DNA from: Polaribacter marinus
Lineage (GTDB): Bacteria > Bacteroidota > Bacteroidia > Flavobacteriales > Flavobacteriaceae
DNA length: 64,000 bases
Assembly (NCBI RefSeq): GCF_022662535.1
Contig: NZ_JAKQYM010000001.1
Coordinates: forward strand, 558,001-622,000
Reading direction: 5' to 3'
Below the pieces are notes generated by a model. That model saw only the letters and a list, made by a program, of their open reading frames with translations. It did no database searches and was not told the origin of the DNA. The position numbers and the translations under genes are program-made. This document shows, piece after piece, positions 55,923 through 63,800 of the stretch; position 1 is the first letter of the stretch, and each line of letters begins with the position of its first letter.

Positions 55923-57233
55923 ATGGCATCATTTAAAATTGAAGGAGGACATAAATTAAGTGGAACGATAACTCCACAAGGAGCAAAAAATGAAGTTTTA
56001 CAAATACTTTGTGCAGTTCTACTAACTCCAGAAAAAGTAGTTGTAAATAATGTCCCAGATATTATTGATGTAAATAAATTAATTTTTATTCTTGGTGAAT
56101 TAGGAGTTAAAGTTGAAAAATTAACAAGTAATTCTTACGCTTTTCAAGCTGATGAAATTAACTTAAAATATTTAGAATCTGTAGATTTTAAAAGAGATGG
56201 AAGTTCTTTGCGTGGCTCTATTATGATTGTTGGTCCTCTTTTAGCTCGTTTTGGAAAAGGTTATATTCCTCGTCCTGGAGGTGATAAAATTGGTCGTAGA
56301 CGTTTAGATACCCATTTTGAAGGATTTATTAGATTAGGAGCAAAATTTCGTTACAATAAAGAAGAACATTTTTATGGAGTAGAAGCAGATGAATTACAAG
56401 GAACAGAAATGTTACTTGATGAAGCTTCAGTAACTGGAACTGCAAATATTTTAATGGCATCTGTATTGGCAAAAGGAACAACCAAAATTTACAATGCAGC
56501 TTGTGAACCTTATATTCAACAATTATGTAAAATGTTGAATTCTATGGGAGCCAAAATATCAGGTGTTGGATCTAATTTGTTAACTATTAAAGGGGTAGAA
56601 CATTTAGGAGGATGTGAGCACACTGTTTTACCAGATATGATTGAAATTGGTTCTTGGATTGGTGTTGCTGTCATGACTCGTTCTGAGTTAACTATTAAAG
56701 ATGTTAGTTGGGAAAATTTAGGGCAAATTCCAAATGTATTTAGAAAATTAGGAATTACTTTAGAAAAAAAAGGAGATGACATTTATATCCCAAAGCAAGA
56801 ATCTTATCAAATTCAGAATTATATAGATGGTTCTGTACTTACAGTAGCAGATGCTCCTTGGCCTGGGTTTACACCAGATTTATTAAGTATCGTTTTAGTA
56901 ATCGCTACACAAGCAAAAGGAACTGTTCTTATTCACCAGAAAATGTTTGAAAGCCGTTTGTTTTTTGTTGATAAACTAATTGATATGGGAGCAAAAGTTA
57001 TTTTATGTGATCCTCATAGAGCAACCGTAATTGGAATGAATTTTGAAAGTTCTTTAAAAGCTACCAAAATGACATCGCCAGATATTAGAGCAGGAATTTC
57101 ATTATTAATTGCTGCTTTGTCTGCAAAAGGAACAAGTATTATTAATAATATAGAACAAATAGATAGAGGTTACGAAAATATTGAAGCCCGTTTAAAATCT
57201 ATTGGTGCAAAAATTGAAAGAATTAATGACTAA
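55923..57233 (+). CDS. murA: UDP-N-acetylglucosamine 1-carboxyvinyltransferase MurA
   Basis: 436 residues, full length. First committed step of peptidoglycan synthesis: transfers enolpyruvate from PEP to UDP-GlcNAc. Motifs: FKIEGGHKLSGTITPQGAKN with the catalytic Lys, RGSIMIVGPLLARFGK, RPGGDKIGRRRLDTHFEG, EASVTGTANILMA and TPDLLSIVLVIATQAKG, with FESRLFFVDKLIDMGAK near the C-terminus. The active-site Cys loop of most bacteria (around C115) seems to be replaced by RPGGDKIG, which lacks Cys, so fosfomycin tolerance by the known Cys-to-Asp route is likely (inference). Its last 80 bases are echoed in decayed form downstream. Confidence 0.93.
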   Translation: MASFKIEGGHKLSGTITPQGAKNEVLQILCAVLLTPEKVVVNNVPDIIDVNKLIFILGELGVKVEKLTSNSYAFQADEINLKYLESVDFKRDGSSLRGSIMIVGPLLARFGKGYIPRPGGDKIGRRRLDTHFEGFIRLGAKFRYNKEEHFYGVEADELQGTEMLLDEASVTGTANILMASVLAKGTTKIYNAACEPYIQQLCKMLNSMGAKISGVGSNLLTIKGVEHLGGCEHTVLPDMIEIGSWIGVAVMTRSELTIKDVSWENLGQIPNVFRKLGITLEKKGDDIYIPKQESYQIQNYIDGSVLTVADAPWPGFTPDLLSIVLVIATQAKGTVLIHQKMFESRLFFVDKLIDMGAKVILCDPHRATVIGMNFESSLKATKMTSPDIRAGISLLIAALSAKGTSIINNIEQIDRGYENIEARLKSIGAKIERIND

Positions 57234-57389
57234 TGAAATGTTTTTTTTTAAATTTAAATAAAATTATTAGGAGTCAAAACTATTTAGAAAAATTTAAAAT
57301 TTAGATTAGGTTTTATTTACCGTAAATGAGTATATTAGAAACTTAAATAAAAAAAGAATTTAATCTGGTCGTAAAAGAGATTAAAAAAA

Positions 57390-57429
57390 TCAAGTTTTTA
57401 ATAATTAAATCATATTGTTAAAAACTTGA
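57390..57429. repeat. 12-bp inverted repeat
   Basis: TCAAGTTTTTAA (57390-57401) and TTAAAAACTTGA (57418-57429), perfect, separated by 16 bases. No T run follows, so it is not a standard terminator. Confidence 0.8.
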
Positions 57430-57478
57430 AATAATTAACAAAAAAGATTACCCTCCCCTTACAAATAATAATATACGG

Positions 57479-57524
57479 TTGATTTTCAATAATTAGCAAT
57501 ATTTTACTAATTATTGAAAATCAA
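57479..57524. repeat. 18-bp perfect inverted repeat
   Basis: TTGATTTTCAATAATTAG (57479-57496) and its complement CTAATTATTGAAAATCAA (57507-57524) enclose the 10-base loop CAATATTTTA. A strong hairpin in both strands, located just upstream of the decayed murA tail. Confidence 0.9.
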
Positions 57525-57656
57525 TTCATATTGATAAAATAAATAGATAGAGTAAGCAAAATATTTTGTTACTCGTTTAAAATTTATTGGTACAAGAATT
57601 AAAAAAAAAGGCTGATTAAGAAAAAGTATTTTATTAATTAAAAATGCTTTTATATT

Positions 57657-58205
57657 ATGATAAGAACTTTGTGGAATGAAGAATGGAAGTCTATTCAATT
57701 TGATGAGAAAATTTCTGATGAAAAAAAATTTAAGATTTCTAATTATGGAAGAATTCTTTGTTGTAAAAACGGTGAAGAAATTTTAAGGAAAAAAAGTTTT
57801 ATAAATGGTTATGAAACTATTTCTGTAAAACAGGCAGTAAATAATAAATCTACGAGTAGATACGTACATAAGTTAGTAGCTCAACATTTTCTTAAAAAAG
57901 AAAATGAAGAACAAATTTTTGTTTTGCATATTAATTATGATAAAACAGATAACACGGTCGGAAATTTAAAATGGGCAACCAAAAGAGAAAAAGAATTACA
58001 TCAGTTTAAAAACCCTGTATTTATAGAATCTAAAAAAAATAAAAAAACAAACTATAAACTCACTGAAGGAAAAGTGAAAATAATAAAAAGGCAACTAAAA
58101 AATAAAAGAACAAGAATAACAATGATTGCCAAACGTTTTGGGGTCTCAGACATGCAAATACACAGAATTAAATCTGGTGAAAACTGGGGACATGTAAAAA
58201 TATAA
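57657..58205 (+). CDS. NUMOD4/HNH-like protein with helix-turn-helix
   Basis: 182 residues, ATG start. NUMOD4 motif at 6-45 (WNEEWKSIQFDEK, FKISNYGRIL), HNH_3-like domain at about 69-115 (RYVHKLVAQHFL, LHINYDKTDNTVGNLKWATK) with H71, H91 and N103, and a C-terminal helix-turn-helix (about 136-180: ITMIAKRFGVSDMQIHRIKSG). The usual NHxDG core is LHINYD, so catalytic activity is uncertain. NUMOD4-HNH-HTH proteins resemble domesticated homing endonucleases, and similar ones are found in many Flavobacteriaceae, suggesting recruitment as a DNA-binding regulator. It lies right after the decayed murA tail. Confidence 0.83.
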   Translation: MIRTLWNEEWKSIQFDEKISDEKKFKISNYGRILCCKNGEEILRKKSFINGYETISVKQAVNNKSTSRYVHKLVAQHFLKKENEEQIFVLHINYDKTDNTVGNLKWATKREKELHQFKNPVFIESKKNKKTNYKLTEGKVKIIKRQLKNKRTRITMIAKRFGVSDMQIHRIKSGENWGHVKI

Positions 58206-58210
58206 AAACA

Positions 58211-58241
58211 AAAAAATAGTGTCAGTTTGACACTATTTTTT
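58211..58241 (+). terminator. Terminator of the NUMOD4 gene
   Basis: 14-bp stem AAAAAATAGTGTCA/TGACACTATTTTTT (58211-58224 and 58228-58241), loop GTT, with a T run. It isolates the NUMOD4 gene from the grpE promoter that follows at once. Confidence 0.9.
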
Positions 58242-58244
58242 TGT

Positions 58245-58260
58245 TGGCAGCATTTTTGCC
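58245..58260 (+). promoter_or_regulatory. Sigma-54-type promoter of grpE-dnaJ
   Basis: TTGGCAGC-ATTT-TTGCC matches the sigma-54 form TGGCAC-N5-TTGC. GG at 58246-58247 and GC at 58258-58259 are exactly 10 bases apart, the invariant spacing. Transcription would begin near 58271 and grpE starts at 58295. The same bases also form an inverted repeat TTGGCA/TGCCAA. Confidence 0.65.
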
Positions 58261-58294
58261 AATAAACTGTAGATAATTAAATGATTACAAAGAA

Positions 58295-58843
58295 ATGAGT
58301 AAGAAAGACAACAGAAACGAAGAAGAAATAATAAACGAACAAGAATCTGTTCAAGATAAAGATAATCAAGAAGTTGAGTCAGGAGATGTAAAAGAAGAAC
58401 CAACTGCAGAAGAATTAATTCAAGTAGAAAAAGATAAGTTTTTACGTTTATTTGCAGAGTTCGAAAATTATAAAAAAAGAACAACAAGAGAAAGAATAGA
58501 GTTGTTTAAAACTGCAGGGCAAGAATTAATGACATCTTTACTGCCAATTGTTGATGATTTTGAGCGTGCACTGACACATATTGAAGAAGATAATAATGAA
58601 GATGAATTAAGAAAAGGTGTAACCTTAATTTATCAAAAATTCTATAATACCTTAGAGCAAAAGGGATTGTCAAAAATTGAAACAAATACAGGTGATAACT
58701 TTGATGCAGAAATGCATGAAGCAATTACACAAATTCCTGCTCCTTCAGAAGATTTAAAAGGAAAAATAATAGATTGTGTAGAAAAAGGTTACAAATTAGG
58801 AGATAAAATAATTCGTTATCCAAAAGTGGTAATAGGACAATAA
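58295..58843 (+). CDS. grpE: Nucleotide exchange factor GrpE
   Basis: 182 residues, ATG start. Releases ADP from DnaK. Acidic, probably disordered N-terminus (about 1-50, ENEEIINEQESVQDKDN type), then the coiled-coil and beta domain with FAEFENYKKRTTRERIELF, LLPIVDDFERAL, and C-terminal MHEAITQIPAPSEDLKGKII and KGYKLGDKIIRYPKVVIGQ. Full length. Together with the next gene dnaJ it forms a chaperone operon; dnaK is elsewhere. Confidence 0.96.
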   Translation: MSKKDNRNEEEIINEQESVQDKDNQEVESGDVKEEPTAEELIQVEKDKFLRLFAEFENYKKRTTRERIELFKTAGQELMTSLLPIVDDFERALTHIEEDNNEDELRKGVTLIYQKFYNTLEQKGLSKIETNTGDNFDAEMHEAITQIPAPSEDLKGKIIDCVEKGYKLGDKIIRYPKVVIGQ

Positions 58844-58851
58844 ATAAATTA

Positions 58852-58898
58852 CAATTAACAATGTACAATTACCAATGATCACTGATTACTGTTAATTG
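58852..58898. repeat. Inverted repeat between grpE and dnaJ
   Basis: CAATTAACA (58852-58860) and TGTTAATTG (58890-58898), 9 bp perfect with a 29-base spacer that itself contains ATGTACAATT and GATCACTGATT. No T run; could act in mRNA processing or be a small repeat element. Confidence 0.5.
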
Positions 58899-58913
58899 AT
58901 AATTGAAATACAA

Positions 58914-60035
58914 ATGGCAAAACAAGATTATTACGAAATATTAGGCATTTCAAAATCAGCTTCACAAGCAGAAATAAAGAAAGCTTACAGAAAAATGGCT
59001 ATTAAATATCATCCAGATAAAAATCCAGATGATAAAACTGCTGAAGAGAATTTTAAAAAATCCGCAGAAGCTTATGAAGTTTTAAGTGATGAAAACAAAA
59101 AAGCAAGATATGATCAATATGGTCATGCGGCTTTTGATGGTCCACAAGGTGGTGGCGGTTTTGGTGGTGGCGGAATGAATATGGATGATATATTCAGTCA
59201 ATTTGGAGACATCTTTGGAGGTGGCGGTTTTGGTGGTTTTGGTGGTGGAGGCCAACGTCAAGGAAGGGTTAAAGGAAGTAATATGCGTATTCGTGTTAAA
59301 CTTACTTTAGAAGAAGTAGCTAAAGGTGTAGAGAAAAAAGTTAAAGTTCGTAGAAAAGTTCAGGCAGAAGGAGTTAAATATAAAACTTGTCCTACCTGTA
59401 ATGGAACTGGTCAACAAATGCGTGTTACAAACACCATTTTAGGAAGAATGCAAACTGCAACAACTTGTAGTGCTTGTTCTGGAGCTGGAGAAGTTATAAG
59501 TAGTAAACCAAACGGAGCAGATTCTGATGGTTTAATCATAAAAGAAGAAACGGTTTCAATAAACATCCCTGCTGGTGTTACAGAAGGGGTTCAATTAAAA
59601 GTTGGAGGAAAAGGAAATGATGCTCCGGGTAATAACTCTATTTCTGGTGATTTATTAGTTTTGATAGAAGAAATTCACCACGAAACTCTAAAAAGAGAAG
59701 GAACAAATATTCATTATGATTTGTATATTAATTTTTCGGAAGCAGTTTTAGGAATCACTAAAGAAGTAGAAACTGTTACAGGGAAAGTAAAAATTAAAAT
59801 AGATGCTGGTACTCAATCTGGTAAAATTCTTCGATTAAAAGGAAAAGGGTTACCAAGTATAGAACGTTACGGAACAGGTGATTTTTTAATTCATATTAAT
59901 GTTTGGACACCTCAAGAGTTAAATAAAGAACAAAGACAGTTTTTTGAGAAAATGTCGAGTAATGAAAACTTTGCACCAAGTCCAAATAAATCAGATAAAT
60001 CATTTTTTGAGAAAGTAAAAGATATGTTTTCTTAA
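58914..60035 (+). CDS. dnaJ: Chaperone DnaJ with two zinc motifs
   Basis: 373 residues from ATG 58914 ([13 protein letters not shown]); the open frame extends to 58896. J domain (1-70) with HPD at 33-35, Gly/Phe-rich region (about 75-115), central zinc domain and C-terminal substrate-binding domain (about 200-360). Only two CxxCxGxG motifs are visible: CPTCNGTG (159) and CSACSGAG (185), instead of the usual four, with a short [14 protein letters not shown] between them. This reduced form seems common in Flavobacteriaceae (from memory). Delivers clients to DnaK and stimulates its ATPase. Confidence 0.95.
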   Translation: MAKQDYYEILGISKSASQAEIKKAYRKMAIKYHPDKNPDDKTAEENFKKSAEAYEVLSDENKKARYDQYGHAAFDGPQGGGGFGGGGMNMDDIFSQFGDIFGGGGFGGFGGGGQRQGRVKGSNMRIRVKLTLEEVAKGVEKKVKVRRKVQAEGVKYKTCPTCNGTGQQMRVTNTILGRMQTATTCSACSGAGEVISSKPNGADSDGLIIKEETVSINIPAGVTEGVQLKVGGKGNDAPGNNSISGDLLVLIEEIHHETLKREGTNIHYDLYINFSEAVLGITKEVETVTGKVKIKIDAGTQSGKILRLKGKGLPSIERYGTGDFLIHINVWTPQELNKEQRQFFEKMSSNENFAPSPNKSDKSFFEKVKDMFS

Positions 60036-60105
60036 AATTATGTTAAGAAATAAAATAATATAACTATTTATACTTAAAAAGTATTTTATTTTAAATAATA
60101 TAATT

Positions 60106-60191
60106 TACATTTGTAGTGTTACTGGTTTTACCGGTAACACTTTTTCTTTTTCATAGCAATTTTTCCCACTCAATTTTTTGAGTGGGTTTTT
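60106..60191 (+). terminator. Promoter-like box followed by two tandem terminators upstream of rnpB
   Basis: TACATTTG (60106-60113) fits the -7 consensus. It is followed by hairpin 1, GTGTTACTGGT/ACCGGTAACAC (60116-60126 and 60130-60140), and hairpin 2, CCCACTCAA/TTGAGTGGG (60165-60173 and 60178-60186), each followed by a T run. They may end the dnaJ transcript, or form a short RNA of about 70 bases. Confidence 0.65.
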
Positions 60192-60230
60192 ATTGTTAAA
60201 AAGATTGTATTTTTATAATATTAAAATATT

Positions 60231-60525
60231 AGCAGACAAATCTTATCGACTTGTTTTACAAGTAGGAAAGTCCGGACACCAAAGAGTAAGCATAGTGGAT
60301 AACATCCATCCAACGTAAGTTGAGGACAAGTGCAACAGAAAGTATGTACAGTTAGGCTGTAGTGAAACCAGGTAAACTCTATGCGGTGCAATGCCATGTA
60401 TATTAGAGCTTGAGGGCTACTCGCTCGATTCTAAAGGGTAGGCAGATAGATTCTAAGAGTAATTTTAGAACTAGATAAATGATAAGAACCTTTTTAAGGA
60501 ACAGAATTCGGCTTATATGTCTGCT
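60231..60525 (+). ncRNA. rnpB: RNase P RNA component
   Basis: About 295 bases. Conserved blocks: GGAAAGTCCGGACACCA near 60267, ACAGAAA, AGGTAAACTC, GGGTAGGCAGATAGAT, then AGATAAATGATAAGAAC and the closing ACAGAATTCGGCTTA near the 3-prime end. The ends pair (AGCAGACA 60231 with TGTCTGCT 60518-60525) to form P1. Type A ribozyme that trims tRNA 5-prime ends with the RnpA protein. The exact ends are inferred from the P1 pairing. Confidence 0.95.
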
Positions 60526-60670
60526 TTTATTTTAAATTATAACATTAGTAATTATAATGTAATTAAATGTTAAATTTTTACGTAATCAGTTTTTTTAAAA
60601 CTTTATTTTATTGATTTATCAATAATTTTTTGATGTTGCTGTTTATTTTTTAAAATTGACAGAAAAATGT

Positions 60671-60678
60671 TAATTTTG
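60671..60678 (+). promoter_or_regulatory. Putative -7 box of the aconitase gene
   Basis: TAATTTTG fits TANNTTTG and lies 34 bases before the aconitase ATG. A TTGAC lies only 12 bases upstream, too close for the usual -33 spacing, so the call is tentative. Confidence 0.4.
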
Positions 60679-60711
60679 TACCACTTTAATTCTTAAAAAA
60701 ATAATATAGAT

Positions 60712-62979
60712 ATGGCTTTTGATATTGATATGATTAAGCAAGTCTACGAAAACGTTGTAGAACGTGTAGATGCTGCCCGTAATATTACAGGGAAACCTTT
60801 AACATTAGCAGAGAAGATTTTATATTCTCATTTATGGGATGGAACTCCGGGAAACGCTTTTGTGAGAGGAAAAGATTATGTAGATTTTGCTCCCGATAGA
60901 ATTGCATTACAAGATGCAACTGCTCAAATGGCATTATTACAATTTATGCAAGCTGGTAAAAGTAAAGTGGCAGTTCCTACAACTACTCACTGTGATCATT
61001 TAATTCAAGCTAAAAATGGTGCAAGTTCAGATTTACAATCAGCATTAAATACAAGTAACGAAGTATTTAATTTCTTAGAATCTGTTTCTAATAAATATGG
61101 CTTAGGTTTCTGGAAACCAGGAGCAGGTATTATACATCAAGTTGTTTTAGAAAATTATGCATTTCCTGGAGGAATGATGATTGGTACCGATTCACATACA
61201 GTAAATGCTGGTGGTTTAGGTATGGTTGCTATTGGTGTTGGTGGTGCAGATGCAGTTGATGTGATGGCAGGTATGCCTTGGGAATTAAAATTCCCCAAAT
61301 TAATAGGAGTAAAATTAGTAGGTAAACTTTCTGGTTGGACAGCTCCAAAAGATGTAATTCTAAAAGTTGCTGGTATTGTTTCTGCAAAAGGAGGAACAGG
61401 GGCAATTGTAGAATATTTTGGTGAAGGTGCTACAGGAATGTCTTGTACTGGAAAAGGAACAATTTGTAATATGGGAGCAGAAATAGGAGCAACAACTTCT
61501 ACTTTTGGTTATGACGAATCTATGGAACGTTATTTACGTGCTACTGATAGAGACGATGTTGCAGATGCTGCAAATAAAGTAAAAGATTATTTAACGGGTG
61601 ATGCTGAAGTATATGCAAATCCAGAGCAATATTTTGATCAAGTCATTGAAATTAATTTATCAGAGTTAAGCCCTTTATTAAACGGACCATTTACTCCTGA
61701 TTTATCTACAAAAGTTGGTTCAGATATGACCACTATCGCTAATAAAAATGATTGGCCTTTAAAAGTAGAGTGGGGACTTATTGGTTCTTGTACAAATTCA
61801 TCTTATGAAGATTTATCTAGAGCTGCATCAATAGCACAACAAGCCATTGATAAAAATTTAGGTATTAAAGCAGAGTTTGGAATTAACCCAGGTTCTGAAA
61901 AAGTACGTTATACTGCTGATAGAGATGGTATTTTAAATGTGTTTGAACAATTAGATGCTAAAATATTTACAAATGCTTGTGGACCATGTATTGGGCAATG
62001 GGCAAGATATAGTGATCCGGCAAATGCACCAAAAAATTCAATAATACATTCTTTTAATAGAAACTTTGCTAAACGTGCAGATGGTAATCCAAATACACAT
62101 GCATTTGTTGCTTCACCAGAAATGGTTGCTGCTGTTACTATTGCGGGGCGTTTAGATTTTAATCCAATAACGGATAAACTAATCAATAAAGACGGAGAAG
62201 AGGTAATGTTAGATGAACCAACAGGGTGGGAATTACCTCCAAAAGGTTTTGAAGTAAAAGATGACGGCTATTTAGCTCCTGAAGAAGATGGAAGTGGAGT
62301 TAAAATAAATGTAGACCCTAAGTCGGATAGATTAGAGTTGTTAACGCCATTTACACCTTTAGGAAATGAATTAACAGGAGTTAAATTATTGATAAAGGCT
62401 CATGGTAAATGTACTACAGATCATATTTCTATGGCAGGACCATGGTTGCGTTATAGAGGTCATTTAGATAATATTTCTAATAACTGTTTAATTGGTGCTG
62501 TAAATGCGTTTAACATGAAAACTAACTTTGTAAAAAGTCAGATTGATGGAGAATATGATGCGGTTCCAAAAACGGCAAGAGCTTACAAAGCTGCTGGAAT
62601 TAAAACAATTGTAGTTGGAGATCATAATTATGGTGAAGGTTCTTCTAGAGAACATGCTGCTATGGAGCCAAGACATTTAGGTGTTGCAGCTGTTTTAGTA
62701 AAATCTTTTGCTAGAATACATGAAACAAATTTAAAGAAACAAGGAATGTTAGGTTTAACATTTGCTAATGAAGCAGATTATGATTTAATTCAAGAAGATG
62801 ATACTTTTAACTTTGTTGATTTAAATGAATTTGCACCTGGTAAACCTTTGACTTTAGAGGTTGTTCATGCAGATGGTTCTAAGGATACTATTCTTGCAAA
62901 CCATACTTATAATGAAGGACAAATAGAATGGTATAATGAAGGTTCTGCTTTAAATTTAATAAAGAAGCAAAACGCATAA
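60712..62979 (+). CDS. Aconitate hydratase (mitochondrial type)
   Basis: 755 residues. Interconverts citrate and isocitrate in the TCA cycle through a 4Fe-4S cluster. Motifs: [46 protein letters not shown] and [10 protein letters not shown] (the three cluster cysteines), and [19 protein letters not shown] in the swivel domain. The length and the [16 protein letters not shown] start resemble mitochondrial aconitase (ACO2), a form found in Bacteroidota rather than the AcnB of E. coli. ATG start; hairpin after the stop. Confidence 0.95.
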   Translation: MAFDIDMIKQVYENVVERVDAARNITGKPLTLAEKILYSHLWDGTPGNAFVRGKDYVDFAPDRIALQDATAQMALLQFMQAGKSKVAVPTTTHCDHLIQAKNGASSDLQSALNTSNEVFNFLESVSNKYGLGFWKPGAGIIHQVVLENYAFPGGMMIGTDSHTVNAGGLGMVAIGVGGADAVDVMAGMPWELKFPKLIGVKLVGKLSGWTAPKDVILKVAGIVSAKGGTGAIVEYFGEGATGMSCTGKGTICNMGAEIGATTSTFGYDESMERYLRATDRDDVADAANKVKDYLTGDAEVYANPEQYFDQVIEINLSELSPLLNGPFTPDLSTKVGSDMTTIANKNDWPLKVEWGLIGSCTNSSYEDLSRAASIAQQAIDKNLGIKAEFGINPGSEKVRYTADRDGILNVFEQLDAKIFTNACGPCIGQWARYSDPANAPKNSIIHSFNRNFAKRADGNPNTHAFVASPEMVAAVTIAGRLDFNPITDKLINKDGEEVMLDEPTGWELPPKGFEVKDDGYLAPEEDGSGVKINVDPKSDRLELLTPFTPLGNELTGVKLLIKAHGKCTTDHISMAGPWLRYRGHLDNISNNCLIGAVNAFNMKTNFVKSQIDGEYDAVPKTARAYKAAGIKTIVVGDHNYGEGSSREHAAMEPRHLGVAAVLVKSFARIHETNLKKQGMLGLTFANEADYDLIQEDDTFNFVDLNEFAPGKPLTLEVVHADGSKDTILANHTYNEGQIEWYNEGSALNLIKKQNA

Positions 62980-62996
62980 TAATATTATAAAAGATA

Positions 62997-63030
62997 TAAA
63001 AACTCTCGATGTATTTCGGGAGTTTTTTTG
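62997..63030 (+). terminator. Terminator of the aconitase gene
   Basis: Stem AAACTCTCGA/TCGGGAGTTT (about 62999-63009 and 63017-63026, one G-T pair) with a T run. The next gene begins only 13 bases downstream. Confidence 0.75.
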
Positions 63031-63042
63031 GTTATAATCAGT

Positions 63043-63732
63043 ATGAATAAAGTTGAGTTCAATCAGTTTCTAAAGAACATTTCTAAAGAGTCTTTACTAG
63101 TTTTAGATTCTTCAATTTCTTTAAGTTCTTATGTGGCTATAGATATCTCTAAAAATAATAAAAATTTGCTAAATTTTGATGTTTCATCATCAGAAGAATG
63201 GAGGAATTATTTAGAAGCTTATTTAGCGGTAAACAAAGCAAAAATTGCTTTTGGAGGATATTTAGAGCAAAGAAATTTATATGATAGAAGTAATTATTTT
63301 AAAAATAAAACAGAAAAAGAGCAAAGAAATATCCATTTAGGAATCGATTTGTGGTGTAAAGAAAATACCGAAGTATTAGCGGTATTAGATGGAGAAATTC
63401 ATAGTTTTAAATTGAATGATAATCATGGAGATTATGGACCAACTATCATTTTACAGCATAAAATTAAGAACGAAGTGTTTTATTCTTTATACGGACATTT
63501 ATCTACTTTATCTATAAAAAATCTAAAAATTGGTGATAAATTTTTACAAGGAGAAGTTATTGGTTCTTTAGGAGACTCTTTTGTAAATGGTGATTATGCA
63601 CCGCATTTACATTTTCAAATTATTAGAAATTTAGAAGGAAATTTTGGAGATTATCCTGGAGTTTCATCAGTAGAGAATATAGAATTTTATAAAAAAAATT
63701 GCCCTAATCCAAACTTATTATTAAAGTTATAG
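63043..63732 (+). CDS. M23-family peptidoglycan metallopeptidase
   Basis: 229 residues from ATG 63043 (MNKVEFNQ); the open frame extends 15 bases upstream into the terminator. LytM-type zinc peptidase: H98 and D102 in IHLGIDLW, the His in YSLYGHLS, and H188/H190 in YAPHLHFQII. The domain cuts peptide crosslinks in peptidoglycan. There is no signal peptide or membrane helix at the N-terminus, which is unusual for this family, so the location is unclear; it may act in the cytosol or be exported by another route. Substrates unknown. Confidence 0.85.
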   Translation: MNKVEFNQFLKNISKESLLVLDSSISLSSYVAIDISKNNKNLLNFDVSSSEEWRNYLEAYLAVNKAKIAFGGYLEQRNLYDRSNYFKNKTEKEQRNIHLGIDLWCKENTEVLAVLDGEIHSFKLNDNHGDYGPTIILQHKIKNEVFYSLYGHLSTLSIKNLKIGDKFLQGEVIGSLGDSFVNGDYAPHLHFQIIRNLEGNFGDYPGVSSVENIEFYKKNCPNPNLLLKL

Positions 63733-63800
63733 CAATATTTTGTAAGCAATAATTTAGTTTATAGACTTTATATATAATCAACCTAAAGCCTATATACCCT

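Larger units (their letters stand above)
57234..57540. other. Gene-free stretch between murA and its decayed tail
   Basis: About 300 very AT-rich bases without a credible gene. They hold two inverted repeats (57390-57429 and 57479-57524) and a short C-rich patch CCCTCCCCTT near 57451. Probably the remains of an inserted element. Confidence 0.6.
57157..57617. repeat. Direct repeat: murA 3-prime end and its decayed copy
   Basis: The murA tail at 57157-57222 reappears at 57541-57607, offset 384-385 bases. The first 12 bases AAATAGATAGAG are identical, and in the core CGTTTAAAAT onward 29 of 34 bases match (57189-57222 against 57574-57607). In the copied frame it reads TRLKFIGTRIKKKG then stop, against ARLKSIGAKIERIND in MurA. 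The copy has no open reading frame upstream. This fits a 3-prime fragment displaced by an insertion. Confidence 0.8.
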
